A stretch of 64,000 nucleotides of DNA from a bacterium. GTDB lineage: Bacteria > Electryoneota > Electryoneia > Electryoneales > Electryoneaceae. Position numbers and translations under genes: made by a program. A model generated the notes under the pieces. That model searched no databases. It was not told the origin of the DNA and saw nothing but the letters and a program-made list of their open reading frames with translations. The stretch is from contig JANQEY010000199.1 in NCBI GenBank assembly GCA_028278125.1, positions 5,087-69,086 on the forward strand, given 5' to 3'. This document shows, one piece after another, positions 47,307-54,966 of the stretch. Positions within the stretch are counted from its first letter, which is position 1, and each line of letters opens with the position of its first letter.

Positions 47307-49586
47307 CTAGAACATATACCCGATTCTCAGATGTGATATTGATTCATTCACTGTTCCCCAGTGGGAAGTAAACTGGATAGGTCCAAAACGAGTGAGAATT
47401 CCTATTGTCAACCCCGCACCTGCCTCCACGTCTTTACCATCAAATTCCAATGACCACTCATCACGAACCCGGCCAATATTTCCTTCCAACACAACAAACC
47501 TGTTATTCCACGTTTCCCATTGGACAGCGATACTGCCGATCTGCTTTGTGTCGCCAGCTAATTGCCCGGATTTTGCTCCAAGAAAACTGTCTATACCTCC
47601 TGCCGAGTATCCTGGAAAAATCGTAAAATCATCGTGTGTTAATGATCCGAGTGTAACTGCGGCTTGAATTGTGAAACGACTACTCACAGGTACATTTGCC
47701 TGAGCGGTAAAATCTCTGAGAATAAACGACTTGTTATTGACCTGGTCATATAAACTTTGATTGTAAGCTGCTTCAATAAATAGACCGCTTCTGGGAAAAT
47801 TGATCCTGTCCAAAGTGTCGTACCAGAATATCGCGAACCAACTGAAAAATTCCTGTTTTATATCAGACTCATTATTGTCATCCTCTGGTGGATTAATTGC
47901 ATTAAAATTGTCAGAGATTGCTGCCAGCCCTATCCCGAAAAGAGTTGTTGTAGAAAATATTGAGCCGACGAAAAGCTCGGTTGAACTGGAATTATGGTCG
48001 TAGGGAATTGAGACACCCGGTTCTTTGTTAAATATAAAATCTGATTCATAGTTGTTCAGCTGCAACCTTATTCCCAGACGAGGCTGGATCCCGGTATGGA
48101 CAAAGTATGAGAGAGTTGAACCACTTATATTTCCCAGACGAACATCAGCTACTGCCATAGATCCCTGGAGACCAAGATTATGCCTTGTCAGATTAAAAAT
48201 TACAGCAGCTTTATCATCGCTATCGTAGTGAAAACCAAATCTGACCGTGTTTGGATTCTTTTCAATTAGTTTAAAATGTAATATTGTGCCATCAGGTGTC
48301 GCTTCGAGACGGTAGGTAACTCTTTCAAAAAACTGGGTGCTGTAAACACGTTCAACACTTCTTTGAATCTCTGAACGTGCGATCCAGGTCTCTTTTTTTA
48401 TGCCAAGCTGTGTTTTAACAAGTCTAAGTGGTGTTTTATCCAGTCCCTCTATTTCAATCGATGAGACATAAATGGTATCCGGGCTGATTGGCTTATAAAC
48501 CGGTTTTCCCCGTCCGATGGATTTTAATGAATCTGCCAAAGCTCTCAACCTCGGCAGAAAATTGATTGCCGCGTTTTCACCAATTTCGATAATTTCCTCA
48601 ACTCGTCCAAATTCGTGCATTGCAACATCATCCAGAGCCGGTTCGATGAGAATATCACAGAGATATCTTTGGTGGGTGTTTTCTTCTGCACTTTGGAATG
48701 CCATTGTCTGGTTGGTTATAGACCACAGGTCGTTAATGGACTCAACATCCTGCAAAGGCGTTCCCACGTCGACACCAATAATAAATTCAGCCCCAAGATC
48801 TATAGCGTCTGTCGCTGGCAGGTTTCGAGCGATATATCCATCAATCAATAATTTATCTTCAATCCAGACAGGTGTCATTAACGATGGGATAGACATACTG
48901 GCTCTAATTGCTTCAGAAAGAAATCCCCTGTTTAATACTACGGGTTCACCGTTCTCGAGATCTGTTGCTACACAAGCGAAGGGAACGGGAAAATCACTGA
49001 AATTCTCAATATCATGGACAGGCCAGGTAAGTTCAGTAATTTTATTACTGATTTTTTGACCGGGGATTACGCCGGTTGGCAGTTCAATGTCCCAGCCTTT
49101 TATCGGAAGTGAAAGAGTATACCTCGAATCATAGAATTTCTGCTCCATGGCCAAAGACCTGCGGCTTGGAGTATCGTCAAATATATCTGTCCAGTCAGTG
49201 TTAACGAATATGGATTCCAGTTCTGCGGCCGAATATCCAATCGAATATAAACCACCGACAACGGCACCCATGCTGGTTCCTGTAATTACCTCAATCTCCA
49301 GGTTTGCTTCTTCAAGAATCTTTAAGACACCTATATGAGCAATACCTTTTGCCCCACCACCACTCAGTACTAGACCAAGCACAGGACGATTCGGCTTTGA
49401 TTCGTCTAATTCTGATTCAACAGCAGAACCTGGTTCCTGAGAAATAAACCAGGAATATTCGTCATGATTCTCCTGTTTGTTTATCGGATTATTAACGTTT
49501 TTAGCGGGAGTAGTTAATGGTGAGCATAACAAAGCAACTATAATAATTATTGTGAGATTAGCGCATTTAGAGTAGGATTTGGTCAT
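47307..49586 (-). CDS. Patatin-like phospholipase with POTRA and outer-membrane barrel (type Vd-like)
   Basis: A 759-residue protein with a signal peptide and a patatin domain. The oxyanion region is LSGGGAKGIAHIG, the catalytic Ser lies in GTSMG (S105) and Asp in LIDGYIARN. A POTRA region (SSIEIEGLDKTPLRLVKTQL) follows, and then a BamA/D15-like barrel ending in LRIGYMF. This layout resembles PlpD-type (type Vd) autotransported lipases. The start is ATG 49586, fitting the signal peptide; ATG 49649 would add 21 residues. Neither has a clear Shine-Dalgarno sequence. Confidence 0.86.
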   Translation of the reverse strand: MTKSYSKCANLTIIIIVALLCSPLTTPAKNVNNPINKQENHDEYSWFISQEPGSAVESELDESKPNRPVLGLVLSGGGAKGIAHIGVLKILEEANLEIEVITGTSMGAVVGGLYSIGYSAAELESIFVNTDWTDIFDDTPSRRSLAMEQKFYDSRYTLSLPIKGWDIELPTGVIPGQKISNKITELTWPVHDIENFSDFPVPFACVATDLENGEPVVLNRGFLSEAIRASMSIPSLMTPVWIEDKLLIDGYIARNLPATDAIDLGAEFIIGVDVGTPLQDVESINDLWSITNQTMAFQSAEENTHQRYLCDILIEPALDDVAMHEFGRVEEIIEIGENAAINFLPRLRALADSLKSIGRGKPVYKPISPDTIYVSSIEIEGLDKTPLRLVKTQLGIKKETWIARSEIQRSVERVYSTQFFERVTYRLEATPDGTILHFKLIEKNPNTVRFGFHYDSDDKAAVIFNLTRHNLGLQGSMAVADVRLGNISGSTLSYFVHTGIQPRLGIRLQLNNYESDFIFNKEPGVSIPYDHNSSSTELFVGSIFSTTTLFGIGLAAISDNFNAINPPEDDNNESDIKQEFFSWFAIFWYDTLDRINFPRSGLFIEAAYNQSLYDQVNNKSFILRDFTAQANVPVSSRFTIQAAVTLGSLTHDDFTIFPGYSAGGIDSFLGAKSGQLAGDTKQIGSIAVQWETWNNRFVVLEGNIGRVRDEWSLEFDGKDVEAGAGLTIGILTRFGPIQFTSHWGTVNESISHLRIGYMF

Positions 49587-49887
49587 CTTAGTTTTTAGTA
49601 GATCAGCTTGTGAGATATTATTTTGAAAGATATCTTCTAACAATAACATTTACAAATATTACTGGGAGAAATGTTGTATTTCACATATCTCGTTAAATGT
49701 GAAAGATTTAACTATTGGCCAGTCTTTACTCTCTAAGAATAATGATCTTTTTTTAACAATCTTTATGCCCTAAATTTGCTGACGTACAGATTTTTGAAGA
49801 TAACTAAGATTCATTACAAGAATATTAAGTAATCCTTTAAAATACTTCTTTTCAAGGGATGATCTAACATTAGTAAGGTGACCTGTC

Positions 49888-50022
49888 ATGGAAAAGTACC
49901 AGTGTGAAGTATGTGGTTATATTTATGATGAGGAAAAAGAAGGAACAAAATGGGAAGATCTCCCGGACAATTGGGTCTGCCCGGTATGTGGAGCCGCAAA
50001 AACCAGCTTCAAAAAAGTTTAA
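49888..50022 (+). CDS. Short rubredoxin
   Basis: A 44-residue rubredoxin with the iron ligands C6 and C9 (CEVCG) and C31 and C34 (CPVCG). The conserved core [14 protein letters not shown] is kept. The usual loop of about nine residues before the GTKW motif is missing, so it is shorter than common rubredoxins (about 52). The start is ATG 49888 behind AAGGTG. The function is electron transfer; the partner is unknown. It lies between divergent patatin and TPR-like genes. Confidence 0.9.
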   Translation: MEKYQCEVCGYIYDEEKEGTKWEDLPDNWVCPVCGAAKTSFKKV

Positions 50023-50338
50023 ATCATCTATTCCTGTATTGACAGCTAACAATCCAGTTCCCCAGGTTATCTCTTTTGGGATATTTGCCGGATTCGTTTA
50101 TTTATACCGAAACTGTCTTAAGTGTATGTATATAAAGAAATAATAATTGATTAATATCTTCTCTTAACTCACGTGTGCCCTGGGGCAACCTATGAAAGTG
50201 GTCGATATCAAGAGCTCGCGGTGAATGATATCAAATTTTGCTGTAAAATAAATAATTAATTTTCTTGTAGAAAGACCGATACTAGAGTCAGGGAAATTGA
50301 AATAGTTAAATGTTGGAAAAGATATTTCGGATTATAAA
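50023..50338. other. Intergenic region after rubredoxin
   Basis: A 316-base region with TTGACA at 50039 but no well-spaced -10 sequence, and two GATATC sites near 50196-50234. No terminator hairpin with T-tract is obvious. Nothing further recognised. Confidence 0.45.
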
Positions 50339-51211
50339 ATGATAGGACAGCTGAAAAACCTTCTATCTGAAGATACCCTGGATTTTTACTGGGTAGAACA
50401 TGGTACCGATCTGAAACTTGGTCCATTTCAGTTTCCTCCAGGATTACCGATACCTGTTGCCGGCAATCTAAATGAGCTTGCGCACATGACCTGGTTGTCT
50501 GTCCCGTATAAAACCAGGAAACCTGTTGCATCGGATTTTGAGATAAATCCCGACGGGCTCGATGGCGAAACTTTACTGAAAGAGTTCATTGACGGCAAAA
50601 TAACCATTAGAGAAAATGATCTGAATACATTGATTGACCAGGTTGGTCGGTCACTCCTGATGATAGCTGCCCTTGACCGTGACAACAAGTATTTTAATGA
50701 AATTAAAGCAGTTATAGAAAATGTTGAGAGCGGATCAGCCCTTTTCGATATCCTGGTTAGAATAGGGAAATCCAATGTGGATATTGGATTGAGATACAGC
50801 GATAATGGGCAGCCCGAGGAAGCATTAAAGCACCTGATGATTGCATTTGCTTTACAGAATGGTGCTCATTTGATATCTCCTTCCACATATGGAGTTCTTT
50901 ATAACCTGGGAATTCTCTGCAATGATATAGCCAACCGTTTCAGTCTGCCCGATCAGCAGGATGACGAAAAGTGGAAAAAGATATTCTGCTTTGAAAGCGC
51001 ATATTTTATCCAGTTGGCACTTGCAGATGAGGATATTCGTAATAATACACCGGGATTATACCTTCTCGGGATGTGCAGAGAAGTTCTTGGTGAGAACGAG
51101 GGAGCTCAATCAGCCTATAAGATGTTTTTAAAATCATCTCAACTGGATAAATACCAGGATATAGTAAAAGATATAGAAATACGTCTTGATAAATTGAATA
51201 AAAAGAAATGA
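50339..51211 (+). CDS. TPR-like helical protein of unknown function
   Basis: No family recognised with certainty. The 290-residue product has an N-terminal region with Pro-rich PFQFPPGLPIPVAG, then tandem helix pairs (residues 150-285; NGQPEEALKHLMIAFALQNG, LYLLGMCREVLGENEGAQSA) like TPR repeats. It is probably cytosolic, with no signal peptide. It starts at ATG 50339 and may share a transcript with the M23 gene (165-base gap). Confidence 0.6.
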   Translation: MIGQLKNLLSEDTLDFYWVEHGTDLKLGPFQFPPGLPIPVAGNLNELAHMTWLSVPYKTRKPVASDFEINPDGLDGETLLKEFIDGKITIRENDLNTLIDQVGRSLLMIAALDRDNKYFNEIKAVIENVESGSALFDILVRIGKSNVDIGLRYSDNGQPEEALKHLMIAFALQNGAHLISPSTYGVLYNLGILCNDIANRFSLPDQQDDEKWKKIFCFESAYFIQLALADEDIRNNTPGLYLLGMCREVLGENEGAQSAYKMFLKSSQLDKYQDIVKDIEIRLDKLNKKK

Positions 51212-51376
51212 TTGCAAAAGTTTCGGGAATTTTTGGAGAGTAAAAACCAAAAACAATAAATTATAATCTAAATAAGGTACCAGCTAAATAATTATCTTAG
51301 CATGAATGGAATAAATAAGAAGTTATGTCTTGACCAGAGATATTGAAAACGTTACTTTACCGGTGCGTTTCTGGCC

Positions 51377-52366
51377 ATGAGAATTGATAACTTACTAAGG
51401 TGTAAAGGTTTGGAACGGAAAGACAAGAAACAAAAGAGACAGGGAAGAAGACAATTTACGCTACTGATACAGCGTGACGGTTCTTCTGATATCAAACGTC
51501 ATACTCTTACTGACGGACGTCTGACGGTTCTCATTGGAGCCGGGCTGGCGTTGCTGGTTTTTATTATGGCTATTGGTGTTGTTTCAATCAGCGAATGGCG
51601 TTTTCATCAAAGAACCGGCCAATTGATTGCGGAAAACCGTCTTCTCGGACATCAACTCAGCGAAATCCAGAAGCACGTTCTCAGTGTTCAAAGCCTGGTA
51701 GACTCAATCGCTACAGAGGAAGAATTACTCAGGACAAAGGTCGACCTGCCTGTCATCAGTGAAGATGTTCGTATGGCTGGTGTAGGCAGTATGATGCCTC
51801 TAGAGAACCAGGTTATTGGTGATCAAAGGGTAGAGGACCTCCTGCTGGCTCTTGATCAGATTGACCGTGAACTTTCCATTCAGCAGCAATCTTTTAATGA
51901 AATACAGAAGAAGATAATTTCTGACGAAGAGCGGATGTCTCATATCCCGGCAATCAAACCGGTTAATACGGGACGATTTACCGATGGTTATGGTTATCGA
52001 AAAGATCCTTTTACCGGTAAAAGACGTTTCCACTACGGAGCGGATTTTGCCGCACCACGTGGTACACCTGTTTACGCTACTGCTGACGGTAAAGTAGTTA
52101 AAGTCAAAAAGATGGGTGGCTTCGGGAAGACTATCGAAGTTGACCACGGTTATGGCTACAGGACAGTTTACGGACACCTTCACGATTATAAGGTTAAAAG
52201 GGGCCAGAGCGTAAAGCGTGGTGATATCATTGGCCTTGTTGGAAGTACCGGAAGAAGTACAGGCCCTCACCTTCATTACGAAGTCCAGGTTGAAAAAAGA
52301 GCGGTAAACCCGTTGGATTATTTCTATGAGGGTTACGAACTGGCGAGAGGTAAAAAGCAACTATAA
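51377..52366 (+). CDS. M23-family peptidase
   Basis: Membrane-anchored M23 endopeptidase (329 residues) that acts on cell-wall peptide cross-links or regulates such enzymes. It has a TM helix at about 49-71, a coiled-coil region, and the M23 domain with metal-ligand motifs HYGADFA and HLHYEV, so it looks active. The region before the TM helix (about 1-48) is basic and could be cytosolic. A terminator follows. Confidence 0.9.
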   Translation: MRIDNLLRCKGLERKDKKQKRQGRRQFTLLIQRDGSSDIKRHTLTDGRLTVLIGAGLALLVFIMAIGVVSISEWRFHQRTGQLIAENRLLGHQLSEIQKHVLSVQSLVDSIATEEELLRTKVDLPVISEDVRMAGVGSMMPLENQVIGDQRVEDLLLALDQIDRELSIQQQSFNEIQKKIISDEERMSHIPAIKPVNTGRFTDGYGYRKDPFTGKRRFHYGADFAAPRGTPVYATADGKVVKVKKMGGFGKTIEVDHGYGYRTVYGHLHDYKVKRGQSVKRGDIIGLVGSTGRSTGPHLHYEVQVEKRAVNPLDYFYEGYELARGKKQL

Positions 52367-52385
52367 TTATTTTTAGATAGAATAG

Positions 52386-52415
52386 AAAGGCTGCTTGAAG
52401 AAGCAGCCTTTTTTG
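52386..52415 (+). terminator. Rho-independent terminator
   Basis: Eleven-base-pair stem AAAGGCTGCTT / AAGCAGCCTTT with loop GAAG, then T-rich sequence. It ends the M23 gene and lies between convergent genes. Confidence 0.92.
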
Positions 52416-52437
52416 TTTAAGTAGATTTTTATTGCGG

Positions 52438-53487
52438 CTATTTGACTCTAACCCTTCCGTCTTTATCTATGGTGATCGAGGTTGTATTGAGCTTAATAGA
52501 AAGCTCTTCAAGGTATTTATTAAATTTCATCTGATCTTTTAGAGAGAGGGGAGTGGGCTGAAAATTTACTTCCGCGTTATAAACGTTTACCGGCACTGCT
52601 CTTGAAGAAATGACCTTTCCGCCTTGAAAGTTAATATCAGCGATAAGGCCAATTTTGGCATTTTCACTGTAAGAAGCGAAGGCAAAATTCCCCAGGCTGT
52701 AAAAAACAGGAACATTCCTGTAAAACTCAATTCCCTGGACAACATGAGGATGATGACCAACAACCAGGTCAGCCCCAAGATCGATGCATAAATGTGCCAG
52801 ATCCCTCTGGTAATCTTTGGGTTCGGTCATTTTCTCAGCACCCCAGTGGAATACTACCACTACAACATCATAATTGTCATTACAATGAGTGACAGCTTTC
52901 CGCACATCTTCATTATATGGAAATGCAGTTCCTGCAGTACTGTCCGTCGCCCAGAATTCTTCAGGGAAAGTTGCTGAAAATCCGAGGAATGCAACTTTCT
53001 GGTTCTTTATTTCAACCACCGCTTCTTTTCGTGCGTTTTTACGGTTTGAGCCGGCACCAAAATGTTTAACTCCGGAATGGTCGAGATATTTAATTGTATT
53101 TTGAAGACCGTCAGGGCCATAGTCGAGAACGTGGTTGTTTGCCAATGTGACTGCACGGATATTAGCGTTAAATAGACCTTTTTCTATCCCTGGCGGTGAT
53201 TTCAAGAGATACTGTTTTTCCAGATAGGGCTCACCGTTTTCCAGGATAGGGCTTTCGAAATTACCGACCACGAGGTCCATCTGGTCGAATAACTCCCTGC
53301 ATGCATTAAACGGGTAGTCTACACCAAAAGAATCAATAAAAGCCTCAGCCCAGTTCCCCAGGAAAATATCACCGACTAATCCCAACCTTATTATATCATC
53401 AGCCTGATTATCATCCTGACCGAATGAGAAATTTGAAGATAAAGAGAAGATTAACAATAAGATCAAGAGAAAGGGGACTATTCTCAT
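52438..53487 (-). CDS. CapA-like polyglutamate-synthesis family metallophosphatase protein
   Basis: Protein of 349 residues with a signal peptide (1-23, ending SFG). CapA family motifs: LGLVGDIFLGN, VVGNFESPI, ANNHVLDYG and VVGHHPHVVQG. CapA proteins are tied to poly-gamma-glutamate synthesis or wall-linked phosphatases. The conserved His and Asp residues suggest metal binding. Its start lies about 190 bases from ssrA, which is on the opposite strand. Confidence 0.88.
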   Translation of the reverse strand: MRIVPFLLILLLIFSLSSNFSFGQDDNQADDIIRLGLVGDIFLGNWAEAFIDSFGVDYPFNACRELFDQMDLVVGNFESPILENGEPYLEKQYLLKSPPGIEKGLFNANIRAVTLANNHVLDYGPDGLQNTIKYLDHSGVKHFGAGSNRKNARKEAVVEIKNQKVAFLGFSATFPEEFWATDSTAGTAFPYNEDVRKAVTHCNDNYDVVVVVFHWGAEKMTEPKDYQRDLAHLCIDLGADLVVGHHPHVVQGIEFYRNVPVFYSLGNFAFASYSENAKIGLIADINFQGGKVISSRAVPVNVYNAEVNFQPTPLSLKDQMKFNKYLEELSIKLNTTSITIDKDGRVRVK

Positions 53488-53638
53488 GGATTATTCCTTT
53501 CAAATCTTGGCATTACTTGTTGATCGTACAAGATAAGTTAACCGTTAATATATTTTCTATTGTATTTTATTCTCCAACTCTAATCTACCGACATTCAGCT
53601 GTATAAATACTAATCTTGAAACAGTGGGTTAATTTCCG

Positions 53639-53650
53639 TAGTATATACTA
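53639..53650 (+). promoter_or_regulatory. Palindromic -10 region upstream of tmRNA
   Basis: TAGTATATACTA is a perfect palindrome containing TATACT. A weak -35, TTGAAA at 53616, is 22 bases away, so a promoter is only suggested. The distance to the mature tmRNA 5' end (24 bases) implies a processed leader. Confidence 0.3.
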
Positions 53651-53673
53651 TAGCAGGACATCTGTCTGCCCCT

Positions 53674-54034
53674 GGGGACGATTGGATTCGACGGGGCGAT
53701 GGGAGATGTCACTTGCGCGTCGGGAGGGTCTGCAGTCCCGTACCCCTGCAGTCAAACACAAAAATGCCGATGATTACGGCTATGCTCTCGCAGCCTAATT
53801 AAAGGTTGCGCGTCCGTGTAAAATTTCGTCCGTTCGGTTTTATACAGGGCGTCGCTTAGAACGGTCTGCACGGTGAAAATCGCCAGGGATTTTACCGTTA
53901 AGATTCACCTGGCTGGATTTTTCCCGCCTGCCGGCCGGCACTAGGGAATTATCGAGATTGCAGTAGACCGGATACACGCGTAGAGGGTGCCATGTCCCCG
54001 TCTCCGGACCCGGGTTCGATTCCCGGCGTCTCCA
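53674..54034 (+). ncRNA. ssrA: Transfer-messenger RNA (tmRNA)
   Basis: The tmRNA rescues stalled ribosomes. The 5' end GGGGACGATTGGATTCGACG and 3' end CCGGG-TTCGATT-CCCGG plus CGTCTCC form the tRNA-like part. The acceptor stem pairs GGGGACG with CGTCTCC and keeps the G3-U wobble for alanine charging. CCA is not encoded (ends A-CTA), so it must be added. The tag frame ends YALAA at GCA GCC TAA (53790-53798). The tag probably reads either AVKHKNADDYGYALAA from GCA 53748, or a shorter form from AAA 53754 after AGTC; the resume codon is not settled. Length is about 361 bases. Confidence 0.95.
53993..54007 (+). repeat. 15-base repeat, copy in tmRNA
   Basis: TGTCCCCGTCTCCGG inside the 3' part of ssrA. 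An identical copy lies at 54801-54815, inside the end of the second GIY-YIG gene. Confidence 0.9.
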
Positions 54035-54036
54035 CT
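54015..54036 (+). repeat. tmRNA 3'-end direct repeat, copy 1 (native)
   Basis: Begins TTCGATTCCCGGCGTC and runs 22 bases through the T-loop and acceptor 3' strand. It is repeated exactly at 54861-54882 and with three changes at 54507-54528. Confidence 0.92.
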
Positions 54037-54186
54037 AGGCTTCGTTTCGCTCACATGAGAGCGAAATGGAGCCTGCCACGGCGAAGTCACAGACGAAGCC
54101 GGGAATTCTTCACACAACCGGCGAAACTACGCCCTGGCAAGCTCATCTATTAAACAATTTATAGTGACTCCCAACGATAACTAATC

Positions 54187-54435
54187 ATGAAAAACTATCA
54201 TTACGTATATATACTTGTGTCTGAGAAAAATCCAAATTGTCATTATACAGGAATAACTGAAGATTTGGAGTCTCGGTTAAAGGCTCATAACGCTGGACAA
54301 TCACCTCACACCGCGAAGAACAGACCATGGCAAATTGAAACTGCAATTGCATTTCATTCTAAAGTAAAAGCATTAGCATTCGAAAAATACCTCAAATCAC
54401 ATTCAGGGCGGGCATTTGCTTCGAAGCACTTCTAG
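54187..54435 (+). CDS. Small GIY-YIG nuclease-domain protein 1
   Basis: A single-domain GIY-YIG endonuclease-type protein of 82 residues. The first motif is YVYILVS and the second HYTGIT (YTG in place of YIG). R in LESRLKAH and E in FEKYLKSHSGR occupy the catalytic positions. This domain occurs in homing and repair nucleases as well as many small bacterial proteins of unknown role. No DNA-binding extension is present. ATG 54187 lacks a clear Shine-Dalgarno sequence. It lies 150 bases after ssrA inside the insert. Confidence 0.85.
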   Translation: MKNYHYVYILVSEKNPNCHYTGITEDLESRLKAHNAGQSPHTAKNRPWQIETAIAFHSKVKALAFEKYLKSHSGRAFASKHF

Positions 54436-54491
54436 TTCAGTCACAACGAATTTTTTTTCTGAGTACAAGACAGTTGATCTCTATCAGAATT

Positions 54492-54566
54492 TGCGCCTGA
54501 GGCGCATTCGATTTTCGGCGTCTCCTCTTCGAACCCACAGAAATGTGGGTTCACTCGTTTGGGGGA
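54492..54566 (+). repeat. 75-base module repeat, copy A
   Basis: Consists of a hairpin TGCGCC-TGA-GGCGCA, a degenerate tmRNA 3'-end copy, and hairpin GAACCCACA-GAAA-TGTGGGTTC, ending in GGGGGA. It is 70/75 identical to copy B at 54846-54920, by eye. It ends four bases before the GIY-YIG 2 start. Confidence 0.9.
54507..54528 (+). repeat. tmRNA 3'-end direct repeat, copy 2 (degenerate)
   Basis: Matches the native tmRNA 3' end at 19 of 22 positions; two C-to-T changes fall in the T-arm and one A-to-T change next to the acceptor end. It lacks the upstream T-stem strand, so it cannot fold as a tmRNA end. Confidence 0.85.
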
Positions 54567-54569
54567 ATA

Positions 54570-54833
54570 ATGATTACAGTTTATGTAATAGAAAGCATTG
54601 AAAATGGAAAAAGGTATGTTGGTATAACAAACAACCTTGGAAGAAGGTTAAGGGAACACAGGTCTAAACAGACAAAAGGGAGCGAGATACTAGGAAAATT
54701 CAAATTAATCTATAAAGAAGAACACGATGATTATGCATCAGCACGAGAACGAGAAAAGTTTCTGAAATCTGGTACTGGCAAAGACTTTCTTAATCAAGTC
54801 TGTCCCCGTCTCCGGTCCACCTCTGGCGGATAA
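54570..54833 (+). CDS. Small GIY-YIG nuclease-domain protein 2
   Basis: An 87-residue GIY-YIG protein: VYVIES and RYVGIT as the two tyrosine motifs, R in LGRRLREH and E in AREREKFLKSGTGK. ATG 54570 follows GGGGGA closely, which is part of the flanking repeat, so the repeat supplies its ribosome site. The last eight or so residues (CPRLRSTSGG) are read through sequence identical to ssrA (TGTCCCCGTCTCCGG). This is a hybrid end produced by the duplication. Confidence 0.83.
   Translation: MITVYVIESIENGKRYVGITNNLGRRLREHRSKQTKGSEILGKFKLIYKEEHDDYASAREREKFLKSGTGKDFLNQVCPRLRSTSGG
54801..54815 (+). repeat. 15-base repeat, copy in GIY-YIG gene 2
   Basis: Identical to ssrA bases 53993-54007. It encodes part of the C-terminal end of GIY-YIG protein 2. 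Confidence 0.9.
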
Positions 54834-54845
54834 AACCCAGGCTTG

Positions 54846-54920
54846 TGCGCCTGTGGCGCATTCGATTCCCGGCGTCTCCACTTCGAACCCACAGAAATGT
54901 GGGTTCACTCGTTGGGGGGA
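54846..54920 (+). repeat. 75-base module repeat, copy B (no gene follows)
   Basis: Same hairpins and tmRNA-derived core as copy A, but here the core matches the tmRNA exactly, and no GIY-YIG gene follows; the next gene, on the minus strand, ends at 54967. Confidence 0.9.
54861..54882 (+). repeat. tmRNA 3'-end direct repeat, copy 3 (perfect)
   Basis: Identical over 22 bases to the native ssrA 3' end at 54015-54036. A candidate attR-like end of the insert. Confidence 0.92.
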
Positions 54921-54966
54921 TTATTAATTGTGACGCATAGAAACGTTTTGTGGTTAGCATAGCTAA

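Larger units (their letters stand above)
54037..54923 (+). mobile_element. ssrA-associated insert with two GIY-YIG genes, no integrase
   Basis: Accessory DNA starting at the ssrA 3' end. It holds a 5' hairpin (AGGCT...TTTCGCTC/GAGCGAAA...AGCCT at 54037-54074), GIY-YIG gene 1, a degenerate tmRNA 3'-end copy, GIY-YIG gene 2, and a perfect tmRNA 3'-end copy. The two perfect tmRNA repeats are 846 bases apart, like the flanks left by integration at a tRNA or tmRNA 3' end. No recombinase gene lies inside, and both nucleases are small single-domain types. Confidence 0.6.

Noticed and set aside
53616..53798. 60-residue reading frame over the start of ssrA
   Set aside because: Its end is the tmRNA tag frame; the rest is untranslated RNA structure and upstream sequence.
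54416..54601. Open reading frame running through the 75-base repeat
   Set aside because: It crosses the degenerate tmRNA copy and repeat hairpins, overlaps both GIY-YIG genes, and has no family features.
54035..54923. Group I intron or CRISPR-like array around the GIY-YIG genes
   Set aside because: GIY-YIG genes occur in introns, but no host exon is interrupted, and only two or three copies of unequal repeats with long, gene-filled gaps are present.
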